The notes under the pieces: generated by a model
What the model was told of the DNA's origin: nothing
Database searches by the model: none
What the model saw: only the letters and a program-made list of their open reading frames with translations
Assembly (NCBI GenBank): GCA_963844805.1
Contig: CAWJPU010000011.1
Span: forward strand, 199,747-263,746
Direction of reading: 5' to 3'
From: JACCZR01 sp963844805
GTDB taxonomy: Bacteria > Actinomycetota > Thermoleophilia > Solirubrobacterales > Thermoleophilaceae
DNA: 64,000 bases
Program-made: the position numbers and the translations under genes
Shown: one piece after another, positions 17,267-27,724 of the stretch
Layout: each line of letters opens with the position of its first letter
Position numbering within the stretch: position 1 is the stretch's first letter

Positions 17267-17631
17267 CTATCTCGCGAGCGGCAGCTCGCCCTCCAGGGCC
17301 GGGTCGGTGCCCACAACGCGGCAGCGGACCACGCGGTTCAGCACCTTGGGCAGGCCGCGCTGGTGGACGTGCGGGAGGCGGTCGCCCATGCCGTCCGCCA
17401 CGAACGGCCACGGATACAGCTCGTGGGTGACCCGGCGCCCGCGACGGTCGAAGCACTGGACGCGGACCTGCGCCGCGCCCTTCGCGGTCTCGGGCTGGTT
17501 GACGTCCTCGGGCACCGAGATCAGCACCTCGCGGCCCCGCTGGACGTCGTCGAAGAAGCGCACCTTGAGCTGTGGCTCGCTGCCACAGCCGGCGAGCGCA
17601 CCACCAGCGCCAGCACCGCGGCGCGCCGCAC
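17267..17631 (-). CDS. hypothetical lipoprotein, frameshifted
   Basis: About 121 residues. A GTG at 17631 immediately after the rpe stop opens a lipoprotein signal that becomes VRRAAVLALVVALAGCGSEP once a missing G near 17605 is restored. The mature part (VRFFDDVQRGREVLISVPED, later PWPFVADGMGDRLPHVHQRG) has several charged beta-like strands and no known domain. It is presumably anchored to the outer face of the membrane. Being in line with rpe and trpB it may share their transcript. Confidence 0.6.
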
Positions 17632-18315
17632 TCAGTCCGCGCCGGCGGCCTCGGCCACCTCGCGGTAGGCCGCGGCCGGGTCCTCGCGCGCCGAACACCG
17701 ACGAGCCGGCCACGAACAGCGTCGCGCCCGCCTCGGCGCAGGGGCCCGCGGTGGCGGCGTCGATCCCGCCGTCGACGGTGATCGGCGTGCCCTCTCCGAG
17801 CAGCTCGCGCAGGCGCGCGACCTTGCGCTCGGAGCCGGGGATGAACGCCTGCCCGCCCCAGCCCGGGTTCACGGTCATGCACAGCGCGAGGTCGGTGACG
17901 TCGGCCACCGGCGCCACCGCCTCCGCGGGGGTGCCGGGGTTCAGGGCCAGCCCCGCCAGGCAGCCCGCGCTCGCGCACCGCGTCGAGCGCGTAGCGGATG
18001 TGGGGCGTGGCCTCGACGTGCACGTTGATCGAGTCGGCGCCCGGCCTCGGCGAACGCCGCCACCTGGCGCTCGGGCCGCTCGATCATCAGGTGGACGTCG
18101 AGCCAGCCGCCCGCCTCGTGCACCTGGTCGCGCAGGGCATCGACGATCAGGTCGCCGATCGAGATCGGCGGCACGAAGTGGCCGTCCATCACGTCGACGT
18201 GGATGACCTTCGCCCCGGCGTCCATGACCTGTGCGACCTGCTCGCCCAGACGGGCGAAGTCCGAGGCCAGGATCGAGGGAGCGACGCGCACGGCGTCGAG
18301 GAGCTCGCGGGGCAT
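17632..18315 (-). CDS. rpe: ribulose-phosphate 3-epimerase, three frameshifts
   Basis: The pentose-phosphate enzyme that interconverts ribulose 5-phosphate and xylulose 5-phosphate, about 227 residues. The start MPRELLDAVRVAPSILASDF and then HVDVMDGHFVPPISIG carry the metal-site His and Asp; LDVHLMIERPE, VNPGWGGQAFIPGS and ITVDGGIDAATAG follow in family order. The tail reads AYREVAEAAGAD. Four segments lie in shifting frames, with breaks near 18048, 17960 and 17690; the total stays 3n. Such damage in an essential housekeeping gene points to sequence error. Confidence 0.88.
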
Positions 18316-18350
18316 GGGCGGAGTATCGCGTCCGCACGCCCCGATAACGA

Positions 18351-18380
18351 CGAAGGGCCCCCGTCCGTGGGGGCCCTTCG
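18351..18380. terminator. stem-loop terminator after the RTX gene
   Basis: A perfect 12-base-pair stem (CGAAGGGCCCCC at 18351-18362 with its complement at 18369-18380) and a six-base loop GTCCGT. It lies downstream of the minus-strand RTX gene and just upstream of rpe, so it separates the two transcripts. No T-tract follows. Confidence 0.75.
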
Positions 18381-18406
18381 CCGGGATTGCGAGTGCAGCC
18401 GGCGCG

Positions 18407-19392
18407 CTACTTCTGCGCCCGGTCCTCCCTGGGGGACTGCACCCTGTTTTCGGCCCCGTCGCCTTCGCTCGAGGCGTCGCGGCGGATCACGTGCTCGCAG
18501 GACCCGGTCGGGTCGCCGACGGAGAGGTCGGTGATCAGGTCGAACTGATCGGCGGACACGCGGTCGAAACCGGCGCCGCAGGTGATCAGGTCGGGCTCGC
18601 CGTCGCGGACGCGGAAGCGGTCGTTGCCGTTGCCGCCGTCCAGCGCGTCGACGCCCGGCTGGGACACGTCGCCCTTGGCGAGCGCCCACAGCATGTCGTT
18701 GCCGTTGCCGCCGAACGACTTGTCGGCGCCGAGGTTGGCGTAGATGACGTCGCGCCCAGCGAACCGCCGTACTGGGTGTCGTCACCCTTGCCGCCGGACA
18801 TGCCGTCGCGGCCGGCACCGCCGTACAGGTGTCGTTGCCGTCGCCGCCGTGCAGTCGGTCACCGCGGAAATTCCGGCTGCGCTGGCAGCCGGGCGCCCTT
18901 GCGAGCCGAAGCGGTGGCCTGACGGTCGCCGAACAGGGTGTCGGTGCCGGGGCCGCCGAACACGCCGTCGCGGCCGCGGCCGCCGACGAGCAGGTCGTCG
19001 CCCTGGTTGCCGATCACGAGGTCGCGGCCGGTGTTGCCGTAGACCTTGTCGTTGCCGACGTTGCCGAAGACGCGATCGCCGCGCCGGCCGGGGGCGCCGC
19101 CGCCACCGCGAACGGTGTCGTCGCCGTCGCCACCGCGCACGCGGTCGTGGCCTCGGTTGCCGTCCAGACGGTCGTTGCCGTCGCTGCCGAAGACGCGGTC
19201 GCGTCCGGAGAGGGCGCGGACGGTGTCGTTGCCGGCCTTGGCGTCGATCCGGTCCTTCTTGCTCGTTCCGGTCAGGACGTTGTCGCCGTCCGTCCCGATG
19301 ATCATAGCCGCCATCGCCACCGTCGCAAAGGCAGCGGAGAGACCCACTGCCAGGGCGAGAGAGACGAGGAGGCCCTTGGTACGCTGCCTCAC
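18407..19392 (-). CDS. secreted calcium-binding RTX-repeat protein, frameshifted
   Basis: An exported protein of about 328 residues. A GTG at 19392 sits seven bases after AGGAGG and opens a signal peptide (RTKGLLVSLALAVGLSAAFA). The mature part is a chain of nonapeptide repeats such as GNDTVRALSGRDRVFGSDG, DGDDTVRGG and GNQGDDLLVGGRGRDGVFGG, which bind calcium in a beta-roll. The C-terminal 60 residues (DLITCGAGFDRVSADQFDLI) contain two Cys and no repeats. The repeat region is interrupted near 18860, 18829 and 18756 by frame changes. No lipase or protease domain is present, so a structural or adhesive surface role is likely. Confidence 0.8.
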
Positions 19393-19441
19393 GGGGCATC
19401 CTCCTAGTCGGGTTGGTGCCCCCACAACAGCCCCGCGCCGG

Positions 19442-21037
19442 TCAAAGTTGCGCTCTGGCCGACCTCCGGGCGTGGGTGCGGATCTCGCTGAGTATCCGCT
19501 CCAGTCGAGGCTCCGTTCCCGTGTCCACGTGCGTCATGGCGGCCGCCACCGCGGGGTGGACGGCGGCGATCTCCGCGTGCATTGCGTGAGCAACCGCACG
19601 GTAGGAGGGGTGGCCCTCCCGTCCTGAGCGCAGCTCGACCAGATGCATCGCCTCGCGCGCGTTGAGATCGAGCACGTAGCGGATCCGGAAGCCCAGGCAG
19701 AGCGCGTAGGGGGCCAGCTCCGGTCGTCCCATAGCGACCAGCCGCTCGTACTCCTCGCGCGAGCGCTCCAGGCCCGCGCGGTAGGCGTCGGCCACCCCCG
19801 CCTGCTCGAGCTCCTCGGGCACGCCGGCGCCCAACTCGGGCCCCAGCGTCTGCCACTGCGCGGTGAGCATGCGGTGGCGCTGGAGATCGCGGAAGGCGCC
19901 GTAGTCGGAGACCACCTCGAAGCGGTAGCTCAGCGCCTCGAATCCGCGGCCGGGGCGGTAGCGGCGGTTGGCCCGCTCGCCGACGAGCTCGGAGAGCATG
20001 GTCTCGCGCTCGTCCGGGGGGAGGTTGCGTACCGCCTTGCGGGCCTCCTCCTCCGAGCACGAGGCCGCCTCGAACAGGAGCGCGGCCAGCAGGTCGTCTT
20101 CGCTGCCGCGCGCCTCGACCAGCCGGACGGTGGGCCCGCCCTCAGGGGTGCGCTCGCGGTCCAGGCCGAGGCGGCCCGCCCAGCGCGACGGCGGCCTGGG
20201 CGCGCTGCTCCAGATAGGCCGCCCACTCGCCGCCGCGGTCGGGGCGATCCACGCGCGCGACGAAGCTGGGCACCACCTGCTGCAGCTCGTTCAGGATCAT
20301 GCGGCCGGTCTCCCGCGCCTCGGGCAGGGGCGAGGAGTGCAGGCGCAGCAGCAGCTGCTCGTAGGCCTGGCCGGTGGCGTAGATGCCCATGTGGGAGAGC
20401 GAGCCGGCGGGCAGCAGGCCGCGCAGCAGGTCCAGGGCCTTGGCCTTCAGCGAGCGCCGGTGTGCCGCCTCGGGCTCGCCGTCGGCGCGCGGGAAGCGCT
20501 GCTCGGCCCAGGCCATCACTTCGGCAGCGACTCGGCGTAGGTATCGAACAGGAAGTCCATCGCGCGCTCGTGCTCGGGGCCGAGGTCGGGGTGGCGCCAG
20601 TAGCGGTAGCCGCCGCCGGGCATGGGCTGGTCGTAGGCGATGTAGCGGGTGGATTGCTCGAGGTAGGCCGCCAGGCGCCCGCGCTGGAGCACCTTGGTCA
20701 TGACGTTCGAGACCCACTCGCAGGCGACATGGACGCCGCCAAGCTGGGCCACCGAGTCGTCGCCGTAGCCGAGGAAGATGCGCTCGTACAGCTTGCGCGC
20801 CCGCTCGCCCTCGGCGCCGTCGAAGGTGGCGCGGGCGCCCTCCTCCAGGTCGCCGGCGAACTCGTCCAGGAACAGCCGCCTGAGCGTGCCCGGATAGCGC
20901 GAGTAGCGCGCGAACATGGCGCCCTTGACGGTCTCCGGGAGGTTGACCAGCGCGAAGACGGGCCGGTCGAGGTTGGTGAAGTGGGGGGCGAGCGCCTCGC
21001 GCTCGGCGTCCGTGAAGCTCTCGACCGGGTAGTCCAT
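19442..21037 (-). CDS. double-length ThyX-like (FAD-dependent thymidylate synthase family) protein
   Basis: A protein of about 531 residues made of two ThyX-like halves. The first half has SRYPGTLRRLFLDEF and LEQSTRYIAYDQ, the latter matching the substrate-binding EQSxRY of ThyX. The second half has FRDLQRHRMLTAQWQ, which resembles the RHR signature. Canonical ThyX is about 220-250 residues and tetrameric, so a fused tandem form could replace it or be a divergent relative. Frames change near 20522 (missing G) and 20170 (extra G) and cancel. Whether it makes dTMP is not certain, since the signature is only partly kept in each half. Confidence 0.72.
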
Positions 21038-21077
21038 TCGGGGCGGCCAGTCTAAGCCGCGTCCCGGCGGTCCGAGC

Positions 21078-22737
21078 TCAGCTGAGCTGGCGCTCCAGCA
21101 CGGGCTCGATCGTCGTGTCGTTCTCCTCGTCGCCCATGACCTTGTCCAGGCGCATGACCAGGCTGCGGCCGTCGATCATCAGCGTCGAGAACTGGTTGTC
21201 GAACCAGGGCCCGTCGCCGACCTGTCGCCAGCGCACGTCGGCGTCCGGCACCCCGGCGGCGCGGCGCAGCAGCTTCGCGGCCTTGATCATCGCCGGGTGC
21301 ATCGTCGAGCGGATGACCCGTCGCTCCTTCTGGTCCAGCGGGTTGCGGAACGGGGAGCAGACCGCTTGGTAGACGGCGCTGCGCACCCCCGAGCCGCGCT
21401 TGAACGCCACCTCGCTGAGGTACGCGTGGTGCACGTCGCCCGACAGGGTGAGGATGGTGGCCGGCGCCTCGCCACGCTCGCCGGCGCCCACGGCGCGCTG
21501 TAGCTCGCCGAGCCGGGCGAAGGACTCGCGGAAGGCCGCCCAGTGCTCGAGGTCGACGGCCTGGCGCACCTTCTCTCCCGCCCAGGCGGCGGGCTTGCCC
21601 CAGGCGCCGTCGCAGACCGCCTCGCTCGCCGCTTCCAGGTCGTGCAGGGCGGGCATCAGCAGCCAGGGCAGCGAGGTGGCCAGCAGCAGGTGGTCGAAGC
21701 CGCCGGTGGCGACCTCCTCCAGCCACTCCCACTCGGCCTCGTCGAGCATGGACCGCTTGCCGGGATCCAGTACGCGGCCCGCGCGCGAGTCGATCACCAC
21801 CAGCCGGGTGTCGCCCAGGTCGCGGTAGAAGCTCCAGCGCGTGCCGTCGGGCTCCCGGTCGGCCTTCATGGCGAAGTCGCGCAGCAGCGGTGCGCCGTCG
21901 TCGATCTCGTTGACCCGGCGGTAGAGCTCGTCCTCGTGCAGGTCGCGCGGGCGCAGGTTGCCGAGGTGCTGGTAGACCCAATACGACATCAGCGCGCCGA
22001 TGATGTGCTCGGTCCCACAGCGGGCCGGTGCGCATCTGCTCCAGCCAGGTGGCCGAGATGTTCCAGTCGTCGTGGACGTCGTGGTCGTCGAAGATCATCG
22101 CCGACGAGACCGTCGACAGCAGCCAGCGGATCGGTGGCTCGCTCCAGGACTCCAGGTAGAGCTGCGTGTACTCCTCGAAGTCGAGGACGTCCTCGCCGGC
22201 CGGCCCGGCGACCGTGCGCCGCTGGCGGATGAACTCCTTGGTCCCGGGTGAGGTCTCGTCGGCGTAGACCTGGTCGCCCAGCATCAGCAGCAGGTCGGGC
22301 CACTCGTCGAAGGGCTGCTCCTGCATGCGCTTGGCCAGCCCGCGCAGCGCGTCGACCTCGCGGCCCTCGGCGTCGTGGTCCTTGGGCAGGTTGTAGGGCG
22401 GGTGGTTGGGGACAGCAACCCGGCAGGAGCCGAACACCACCTGCAGCGGGTTCTTCGCGGTCGCTTCGCTCCCCTGGGTGCGAAAGCGGCTGGGCGGGTA
22501 GGGCGAGTCGGGCTCGGGCCAGGCCATCTCGCCGTCGAGGTGGACCTCGTACTCGTGCACCGTGCTCGGCTCGAGCCCGGTGACCTCCACCAGCGCGTAG
22601 TGGTGGCCGGCCACGTGGAAGGTGGGCTGGGTGGCGCCGAGCACCTCGACCTCGCACGGGGAGTCGGTCTCGACCCACACGTGGGCGCACTCCTCCCCCA
22701 CGTAGCGCAGGAGGGGGCCTAGGAGGAGGGCGGGCAC
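21078..22737 (-). CDS. phoD: alkaline phosphatase D (PhoD)-like phosphodiesterase, frameshifted
   Basis: A metallophosphoesterase of about 553 residues. An N-terminal fibronectin-like domain precedes the catalytic domain with VFGSCRV, LLMLGDQVYADE, MIFDDHDVHDDWN and LSGDVHHAYLSE, the usual PhoD metal ligands. It would hydrolyse phosphate mono- or diesters and is normally induced by phosphate limitation. I chose GTG at 22737; a TTG at 22761 would overlap the divergent gene. No clear Tat signal is seen, so it may be cytoplasmic. One extra base near 22012 separates the two frames (span 3n+1). Confidence 0.86.
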
Positions 22738-22760
22738 CCTGGAAGCGTACGCTGTGGCCA

Positions 22761-24116
22761 ATGCCCACGCGCGCGCCAGGAGGGCAGGCGCTCGAACCGG
22801 AGATCGGGCGCATCGGCCATGCGCTCGCCGACGGCTTTCCCTCCCCGGCGCGGCACCCCCTCCGGGCGCTGGACGCCAAGGCGATGGAGGCCACCTCTTC
22901 CGACGAGGAGCTGCGCGCGGCGCTGTTTCGCCTGGTGGACGTCACACCCGCATGCCGCTCGCTGGACGACCTCGCGCGCCACCTGATCGGCTTCATCGAG
23001 CAGATGCCCGAGCGCCCGCCGGCGCTGGACGGGGCGATGCGGGCGGCGGGGACGAGGGCCGGCCGTATGGCCCTCGGCGGCGCGGTCACCGCGGGAGTGC
23101 ACCACATGGCGCACCGGTTCATCGTGGCCGAGCGCTCGCGCGCCGCGCGCCGCCAGCTCGAGCATCTGTGGAAGGCGGGCGTGGCCTGCTCACTCGACCT
23201 GCTGGGCGAGGCCACGGTGACCGAGGCCGAGGCCGACCGCTACGCCGATCGCTGCCTCGAGGCCCTGGAGGAGGTCGCCGGCGCCTCGGCGCGGTGGCCC
23301 TCGCAGCCGTTGCTGGAGGCCGACTCGCGCGGGCCGATCCCGCGGGCCAACCTGTCGGTGAAGGTCTCCGCGCTCACGCCCCTCCTGCGCCCCGAGGCGC
23401 CCGAGCTCGGACGCGAGGATGCCGCCCGGCGCCTGCGCCCGCTCCTTCGCCGGGCCCACGAGCTCGATGCCCACCTGCACGTGGACATGGAGTCGGTGGA
23501 CACGCTCGAGGCCACGCTGGACCTGGTCCTCGAGCTGCTGTCCGAGGACGAGTTCCGCGACGGCCCCTCGGCCGGGGTGGTGCTCCAGGCCTACCTGCGC
23601 GAGTCGCCCCAGCAGCTGGAACGGGTGGTCGAGTGGGCCCGCGCCGGCGACCGCGGACAGCCGCTCACCGTGCGGCTGGTCAAGGGCGCCTACTGGGACC
23701 ACGAGGTGATCGAGGCCCGCAGCCACGGCTGGAGCACGCCGGTGTTCGAGGACAAGGCCGAGTGCGACCGCAACTTCGAGGCGCTCACGCGGAGGCTGTG
23801 CGACGAGCGGCCGCTGCTGCGGGTGGCCGTGGCCTCGCACAACCTGCGCTCGGTCGCCCACGCGATCGCCTACTCGCGCTCGCTGGGCGCGCCGGACTCC
23901 GAGCTCGAGCTGCAGGTGCTGCGCGGCCTCGGCGACGATCTCGCCGTCTCGCTGGCGGCGCAGGGGATGAGGGTGCGGTCCTACTGCCCGGTCGGCGACA
24001 TGGTCGCGGGAATGGCCTACCTGGTCCGGCGGCTGCTGGAGAACACGGCCAACGAGTCGTTCCTCGGCGACCTCGGCCGCGGGGCCGACCTGGACGAGCT
24101 GCTTCAGGCCCCGTGA
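22761..24116 (+). CDS. proline dehydrogenase
   Basis: A 451-residue FAD enzyme that oxidises proline to pyrroline-5-carboxylate. The beta/alpha barrel carries NLSVKVSAL, HLHVDMESVDTLEATLDL, VVLQAYLRES, RLVKGAYWDHEV and ASHNLRSVAHAIAY; the C-terminus has VRSYCPVGDMVAGMAYLVRR, as in the PutA catalytic domain. It overlaps the next gene by four bases (GTGA). The pair turns proline into glutamate and feeds electrons to the respiratory chain, which fits the nearby complex I operon. Divergent from phoD with no room for a long promoter. Confidence 0.93.
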   Translation: MPTRAPGGQALEPEIGRIGHALADGFPSPARHPLRALDAKAMEATSSDEELRAALFRLVDVTPACRSLDDLARHLIGFIEQMPERPPALDGAMRAAGTRAGRMALGGAVTAGVHHMAHRFIVAERSRAARRQLEHLWKAGVACSLDLLGEATVTEAEADRYADRCLEALEEVAGASARWPSQPLLEADSRGPIPRANLSVKVSALTPLLRPEAPELGREDAARRLRPLLRRAHELDAHLHVDMESVDTLEATLDLVLELLSEDEFRDGPSAGVVLQAYLRESPQQLERVVEWARAGDRGQPLTVRLVKGAYWDHEVIEARSHGWSTPVFEDKAECDRNFEALTRRLCDERPLLRVAVASHNLRSVAHAIAYSRSLGAPDSELELQVLRGLGDDLAVSLAAQGMRVRSYCPVGDMVAGMAYLVRRLLENTANESFLGDLGRGADLDELLQAP

Positions 24117-25657
24117 AGCCGTTCGCCAACGAGCCCGTGCTCGAGCTGCGGCGCTCGGCCGTGCGCGAGTCGCTGGCGAGCGCGCTGGACGGGCTGGAGC
24201 TGCCGGTGCGGGTGCCGGTGATCGTCGACGGAGCCACCGGCGCGGCCGAGGGGCTCGTCTCCACCGACCCCGGCGCGCCCGACCGAGTGGTGGCCGAGGC
24301 GGCCCGGGCGGGTCCCCAGGAGGTCGGCGACGCCGTGAAGGCGGCGGTGCGCGGAGCGCGCGAGTGGGGCGCCCGGACCGCCGCCCAGCGCGCCGAGGTG
24401 CTGGTGGGCGCCGCCGAGCGGCTGCGCGCGCGCCGGCTGGAGCTGGCGGCGCTCCAGGTGCGCGAGTGCGCCAAGCCGTGGCCGGAGGCCGACGCCGACG
24501 TGTGCGAGGCGATCGACTTCCTCGAGTACTACGCGCGCGGGGCGGTGGAGCTGGAGGAGGGTCCCGAGCTGGTGCAGGCTCCTGGCGAGCGCAACACGAT
24601 GGCCTACCGCCCGCGCGGCGTGGTGGGGGTGATCGCCCCCTGGAACTTCCCGCTGGCCATCCCCTGCGGCATGACCGCGGGCGCGCTGGCCGCCGGCAAC
24701 GCGGTGGTGCTCAAGCCGGCCGAGCAGTCACCCGGCTCGGCGCCGGCGCTCGTGCGGGCCCTGCTGGACAGCGGGCTGCCGCCCGCCGCGCTGGGGCTGG
24801 TGCCCGGGGACGGCGAGACCGGCTCGGCGCTGGTGGGCGACCCGCGGGTGCAGGCAATCGCCTTCACCGGCTCGGCCGCCGTCGGGCTGGAGATCATCCG
24901 CCGCGCGGCCGACACGCCCGAGGGCCAGCCGCACGTGAAGCACGTGGTGGCGGAGATGGGGGGCAAGAACTGCGTGATCGTCGACGCCGACGCCGACCTG
25001 GACGAGGCGGTCCCGGGGATCGTCAGCTCGGCGTTCGGCTACGCGGGCCAGAAGTGCTCGGCCGCCTCGCTGGTGCTGGCCCACGAGGCGGTGGCCGAGC
25101 CCCTGCGGGAGCGCTTGACGGGGGCGATCGAGCGGCTGGTCGTGGGTCACGCCGCCGAGCTCGCCACCGAGGTGCCGCCGGTGATCGAGAAGGAGGCCCG
25201 CGACCGGGTGCGCTCCTACGCCGATTCGGCGCCGGCCAAGGCCCAGGGGGCTGGCGGGCCGGGCGAGGGGTGGTTCTGCCCCCCGACCCTCACCTGGGAC
25301 CTGCCCGACGACGCGCCGGTGCTCCGCGAGGAGGTGTTCGGGCCGCTGCTGTGCCTGGTGGAGGTCGGCTCGGTGGACGAGGCGTGCGACCGGGTGGACT
25401 CGCTGCCCTTCGCGCTCACGGGCGGGCTGTTCTCGCGCGACCCCGCCACGGTGGCCGAGGTGGTGCGCCGCACGCCGGTCGGGAACCTGTACGTGAACCG
25501 CGGCACGACGGGGGCGATGGTGGGCCGCCAGCCCTTCGGCGGCAACCGCCGTTCGGGGGTGGGCGCCAAGGCGGGCGGGCCCGATTACCTCAAGCAGTTC
25601 TGCGAGCCGCGGGTGGTGTCTGAGAACACCGTGCGCCACGGCCTCGCGCTGGGCTGA
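24113..25657 (+). CDS. L-glutamate gamma-semialdehyde (P5C) dehydrogenase
   Basis: A 514-residue aldehyde dehydrogenase that oxidises glutamate semialdehyde to glutamate with NAD. The catalytic Cys is in GYAGQKCSA and the Glu in VAEMGGKN; the Asn of the oxyanion hole is in APWNFPLAIP; the cofactor loop is FTGSAAVG. The GTG start is set by the four-base overlap with proline dehydrogenase, and together they replace the bifunctional PutA of other bacteria. C-terminal NLYVNRGTTGAMVGRQPFGG is typical of this subfamily. Confidence 0.93.
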   Translation: MKPFANEPVLELRRSAVRESLASALDGLELPVRVPVIVDGATGAAEGLVSTDPGAPDRVVAEAARAGPQEVGDAVKAAVRGAREWGARTAAQRAEVLVGAAERLRARRLELAALQVRECAKPWPEADADVCEAIDFLEYYARGAVELEEGPELVQAPGERNTMAYRPRGVVGVIAPWNFPLAIPCGMTAGALAAGNAVVLKPAEQSPGSAPALVRALLDSGLPPAALGLVPGDGETGSALVGDPRVQAIAFTGSAAVGLEIIRRAADTPEGQPHVKHVVAEMGGKNCVIVDADADLDEAVPGIVSSAFGYAGQKCSAASLVLAHEAVAEPLRERLTGAIERLVVGHAAELATEVPPVIEKEARDRVRSYADSAPAKAQGAGGPGEGWFCPPTLTWDLPDDAPVLREEVFGPLLCLVEVGSVDEACDRVDSLPFALTGGLFSRDPATVAEVVRRTPVGNLYVNRGTTGAMVGRQPFGGNRRSGVGAKAGGPDYLKQFCEPRVVSENTVRHGLALG

Positions 25658-25660
25658 GTA

Positions 25661-25855
25661 TCAGCGGGTTCCGCGGCTCCAGTCGCTCATCCGCACGCGC
25701 TGATCGCGGCCCGAGACGCTGGACGAGCCGATCGCTCCGGGCGCGCCGCCGTAGCGGTTGCCGTACGGGGTCTCGGCGATTCCGCTACCCGACACCGTGT
25801 ACCAGCCGTAGATGACTCCGACCAACATGACGATGCTGACGATGATGATCTCCAC
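25661..25855 (-). CDS. small single-pass membrane protein
   Basis: A 64-residue protein, GTG start with GGAGGAGAG a few bases upstream. The first 22 residues (MEIIIVSIVMLVGVIYGWYT) form one transmembrane helix; the rest is Gly/Ser/Arg-rich and polar. I recognise no family. It is convergent with the P5C dehydrogenase gene (three bases apart) and in line after the acyl-CoA ligase gene, 68 bases away. Confidence 0.65.
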   Translation of the reverse strand: MEIIIVSIVMLVGVIYGWYTVSGSGIAETPYGNRYGGAPGAIGSSSVSGRDQRVRMSDWSRGTR

Positions 25856-25923
25856 CGTGCTCTCCTCCGATTGAGTGCACGGACGACCCTCCTCCCCTCA
25901 GCGGGGCCGGGGTGTGACGTCGG

Positions 25924-27426
25924 TCACGAGCTGACTTCGGAGGGGACCTCGATCTCGCGCTTGAGGATCTTGCCGGTCGGGCCCTTGGGGAGCTCGTCGA
26001 CGAACCACACCTTGCGCGGGTACTTGTAGCTGGCGACCTCTTCCTTGACGTAGCCCTTGATGTCGTCCTCCGAGACGTCCTCGCCCTCCTTGAGCACGAC
26101 GGCCGCGCCGACCTCCTCGCCCATGTTGTCGTCCTCGACGCCGATGACCGCGGCCTCGACCACGGCGGGGTGCTCGTACAGCACCTCCTCGATCTCGCGC
26201 GGGTAGACGTTGTAACCGCCGCGGATGATCAGCTCCTTCTTGCGGTCCACGATGAAGAAGTAGCCGTCCTCGTCGACCTTGGCCATGTCCCCGGTGTAGA
26301 ACCAGCCGTCCTTGATGGCCTCCCTGGTCGCTTCCTCGCGGTCCCAGTAGCCCTTCATGACGTTGTGGCCCTTGATGACGATCTCGCCGACCTCGCCCTG
26401 GTCGACCTCGTTGCCGTCGTCGTCCACGACCTTCATCTCCACACCCTCGATCGGGGTGCCGATGGAGCCGATCTTCGCCTCGCGGTCGGGCGGATTGAAC
26501 GAGGCGACGGGAGAGGTCTCGGACAGGCCGTAGCCCTCGCGCACCTTGCAGTCGAAGGCCTCCTCGAAGCCGCGCAGCACCTCGCCCGGCATCGCGGCCC
26601 CGCCCGACGCGCACACCTCCAGGCAGGAGACGTCGTAGTCGCCCTTGTTGTCGAGGTTGAGCATGGCCGTGTACATCGTCGGCACGCCCTCGAACACGGT
26701 CACCTTGTCGCGCTGGATGATCTCCAGAGCCTTCTCGGGGTCGAAGCGGGGGATGAGGGTGAGCATCCCACCGCCGGCGATGGTCGCGTTCAGCCCGCAG
26801 GTCTGGCCGAAGGAGTGGAACAGGGGGAGCGCTCCGAGCGTCACGGCCCCGTCGCTCAAGTCGAACATCTCGCGGGAGACCTCGGTGTTCTTCTTGAGAT
26901 TTGAGTGGGTGAGCTCGGCGCCCTTGGGCTTGCCGGTGGTGCCGCTGGTGTAGAGGATCACCGCGGTGTCGTCGGCGCTGACGTCCTCCATCACGTCCTT
27001 GGGCTCGGCGCTGCCGACCATCTCCTCGAACTCGCCCGGCTTGACCAGGATGCACTCGGCGCCGGCGTCGTCGGCGCCCTTCTCGGCGGCCTCGGCGAAG
27101 TCGTGCCAGGCGAAGAGGATCTTCGCGCCGGGGTCTTCGAGGTAGAACTGGACCTCACGGCCCTTGAGCAGCGGGTTCATCGGGACGACCACGCCGCCGG
27201 CCCGCAGAACGCCGTAGTAGATCGCCGCGAAGTAGGGGACGTTCGGGAGCATGATCCCGACCCGGTCTCCGGGCTCGAAGCCCTTGCTCTCGAGCAGCCC
27301 GACCATGTGCTTGGTCGCCCCGTCGAGGAAGTCGTAGGACAGCTCGGTGTCGTCGAGCTTCAGCGCGATGCTGTCGCCGTGACGCTCGCGCGTGTCGGTC
27401 AGGATCGTGGCCAGGTTCTCGCTCAT
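25924..27426 (-). CDS. long-chain fatty acid-CoA ligase (AMP-binding)
   Basis: A 500-residue acyl-CoA synthetase of the ANL superfamily. The P-loop is VILYTSGTTGKPKGAELTH, the adenine region REGYGLSETSP, the hinge GWFYTGDMAKVDEDGYFFI followed by DRKKELIIRGGYNVYP, and the C-terminal catalytic Lys is in GPTGKILKRE. It activates fatty acids through an acyl-AMP for beta-oxidation or lipid synthesis. An AAGGGAGA sequence lies just before the ATG. No operon partner is clear; a GC-rich intergenic stretch of about 300 bases lies upstream, in which I see only the terminator hairpin of the next gene. Confidence 0.94.
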   Translation of the reverse strand: MSENLATILTDTRERHGDSIALKLDDTELSYDFLDGATKHMVGLLESKGFEPGDRVGIMLPNVPYFAAIYYGVLRAGGVVVPMNPLLKGREVQFYLEDPGAKILFAWHDFAEAAEKGADDAGAECILVKPGEFEEMVGSAEPKDVMEDVSADDTAVILYTSGTTGKPKGAELTHSNLKKNTEVSREMFDLSDGAVTLGALPLFHSFGQTCGLNATIAGGGMLTLIPRFDPEKALEIIQRDKVTVFEGVPTMYTAMLNLDNKGDYDVSCLEVCASGGAAMPGEVLRGFEEAFDCKVREGYGLSETSPVASFNPPDREAKIGSIGTPIEGVEMKVVDDDGNEVDQGEVGEIVIKGHNVMKGYWDREEATREAIKDGWFYTGDMAKVDEDGYFFIVDRKKELIIRGGYNVYPREIEEVLYEHPAVVEAAVIGVEDDNMGEEVGAAVVLKEGEDVSEDDIKGYVKEEVASYKYPRKVWFVDELPKGPTGKILKREIEVPSEVSS

Positions 27427-27674
27427 CGGTTCTCCCTTGGTCTGTCCGGGGAACCTACCCGCTGGGACCAGTGAGCACGCGAACCGGGCGCGCGCGGACC
27501 GCGTCCACCCCTCGAAAACCCTCAGGCGGGCTGAGCGTTTTCTCCGCCGGGTGTGCGACGTCCGCGGCTCGCGCGTCCTTGGGTGCTAGGCGCCCCTTGC
27601 ACTTCTCCAGGTTCTCGTCGTCGGGGTTGCGAGCAGGGTCGTCCTCGAACTCCGAGAGGTACCCCGGCTACCAC

Positions 27675-27704
27675 GGGTCGCGCCGCGAAACCGCGACGCG
27701 ACCC
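27675..27704 (-). terminator. hairpin downstream of the first secreted paralogue
   Basis: GGGTCGCG (27675-27682) pairs with CGCGACCC (27697-27704), eight perfect base pairs with a 14-base loop that can extend through CCGCG/CGCGA pairing. It starts 20 bases after the minus-strand stop at 27725. A related hairpin follows the second paralogue at 28417-28447, so the terminator was duplicated with the gene. Confidence 0.55.
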
Positions 27705-27724
27705 GCGATGTGAAGCCGGACTGC

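Noticed and set aside
14955..18023. A 1022-codon minus-strand open frame
   Set aside because: It strings together parts of rpe, trpB and non-coding frames; the real proteins switch frames inside it.
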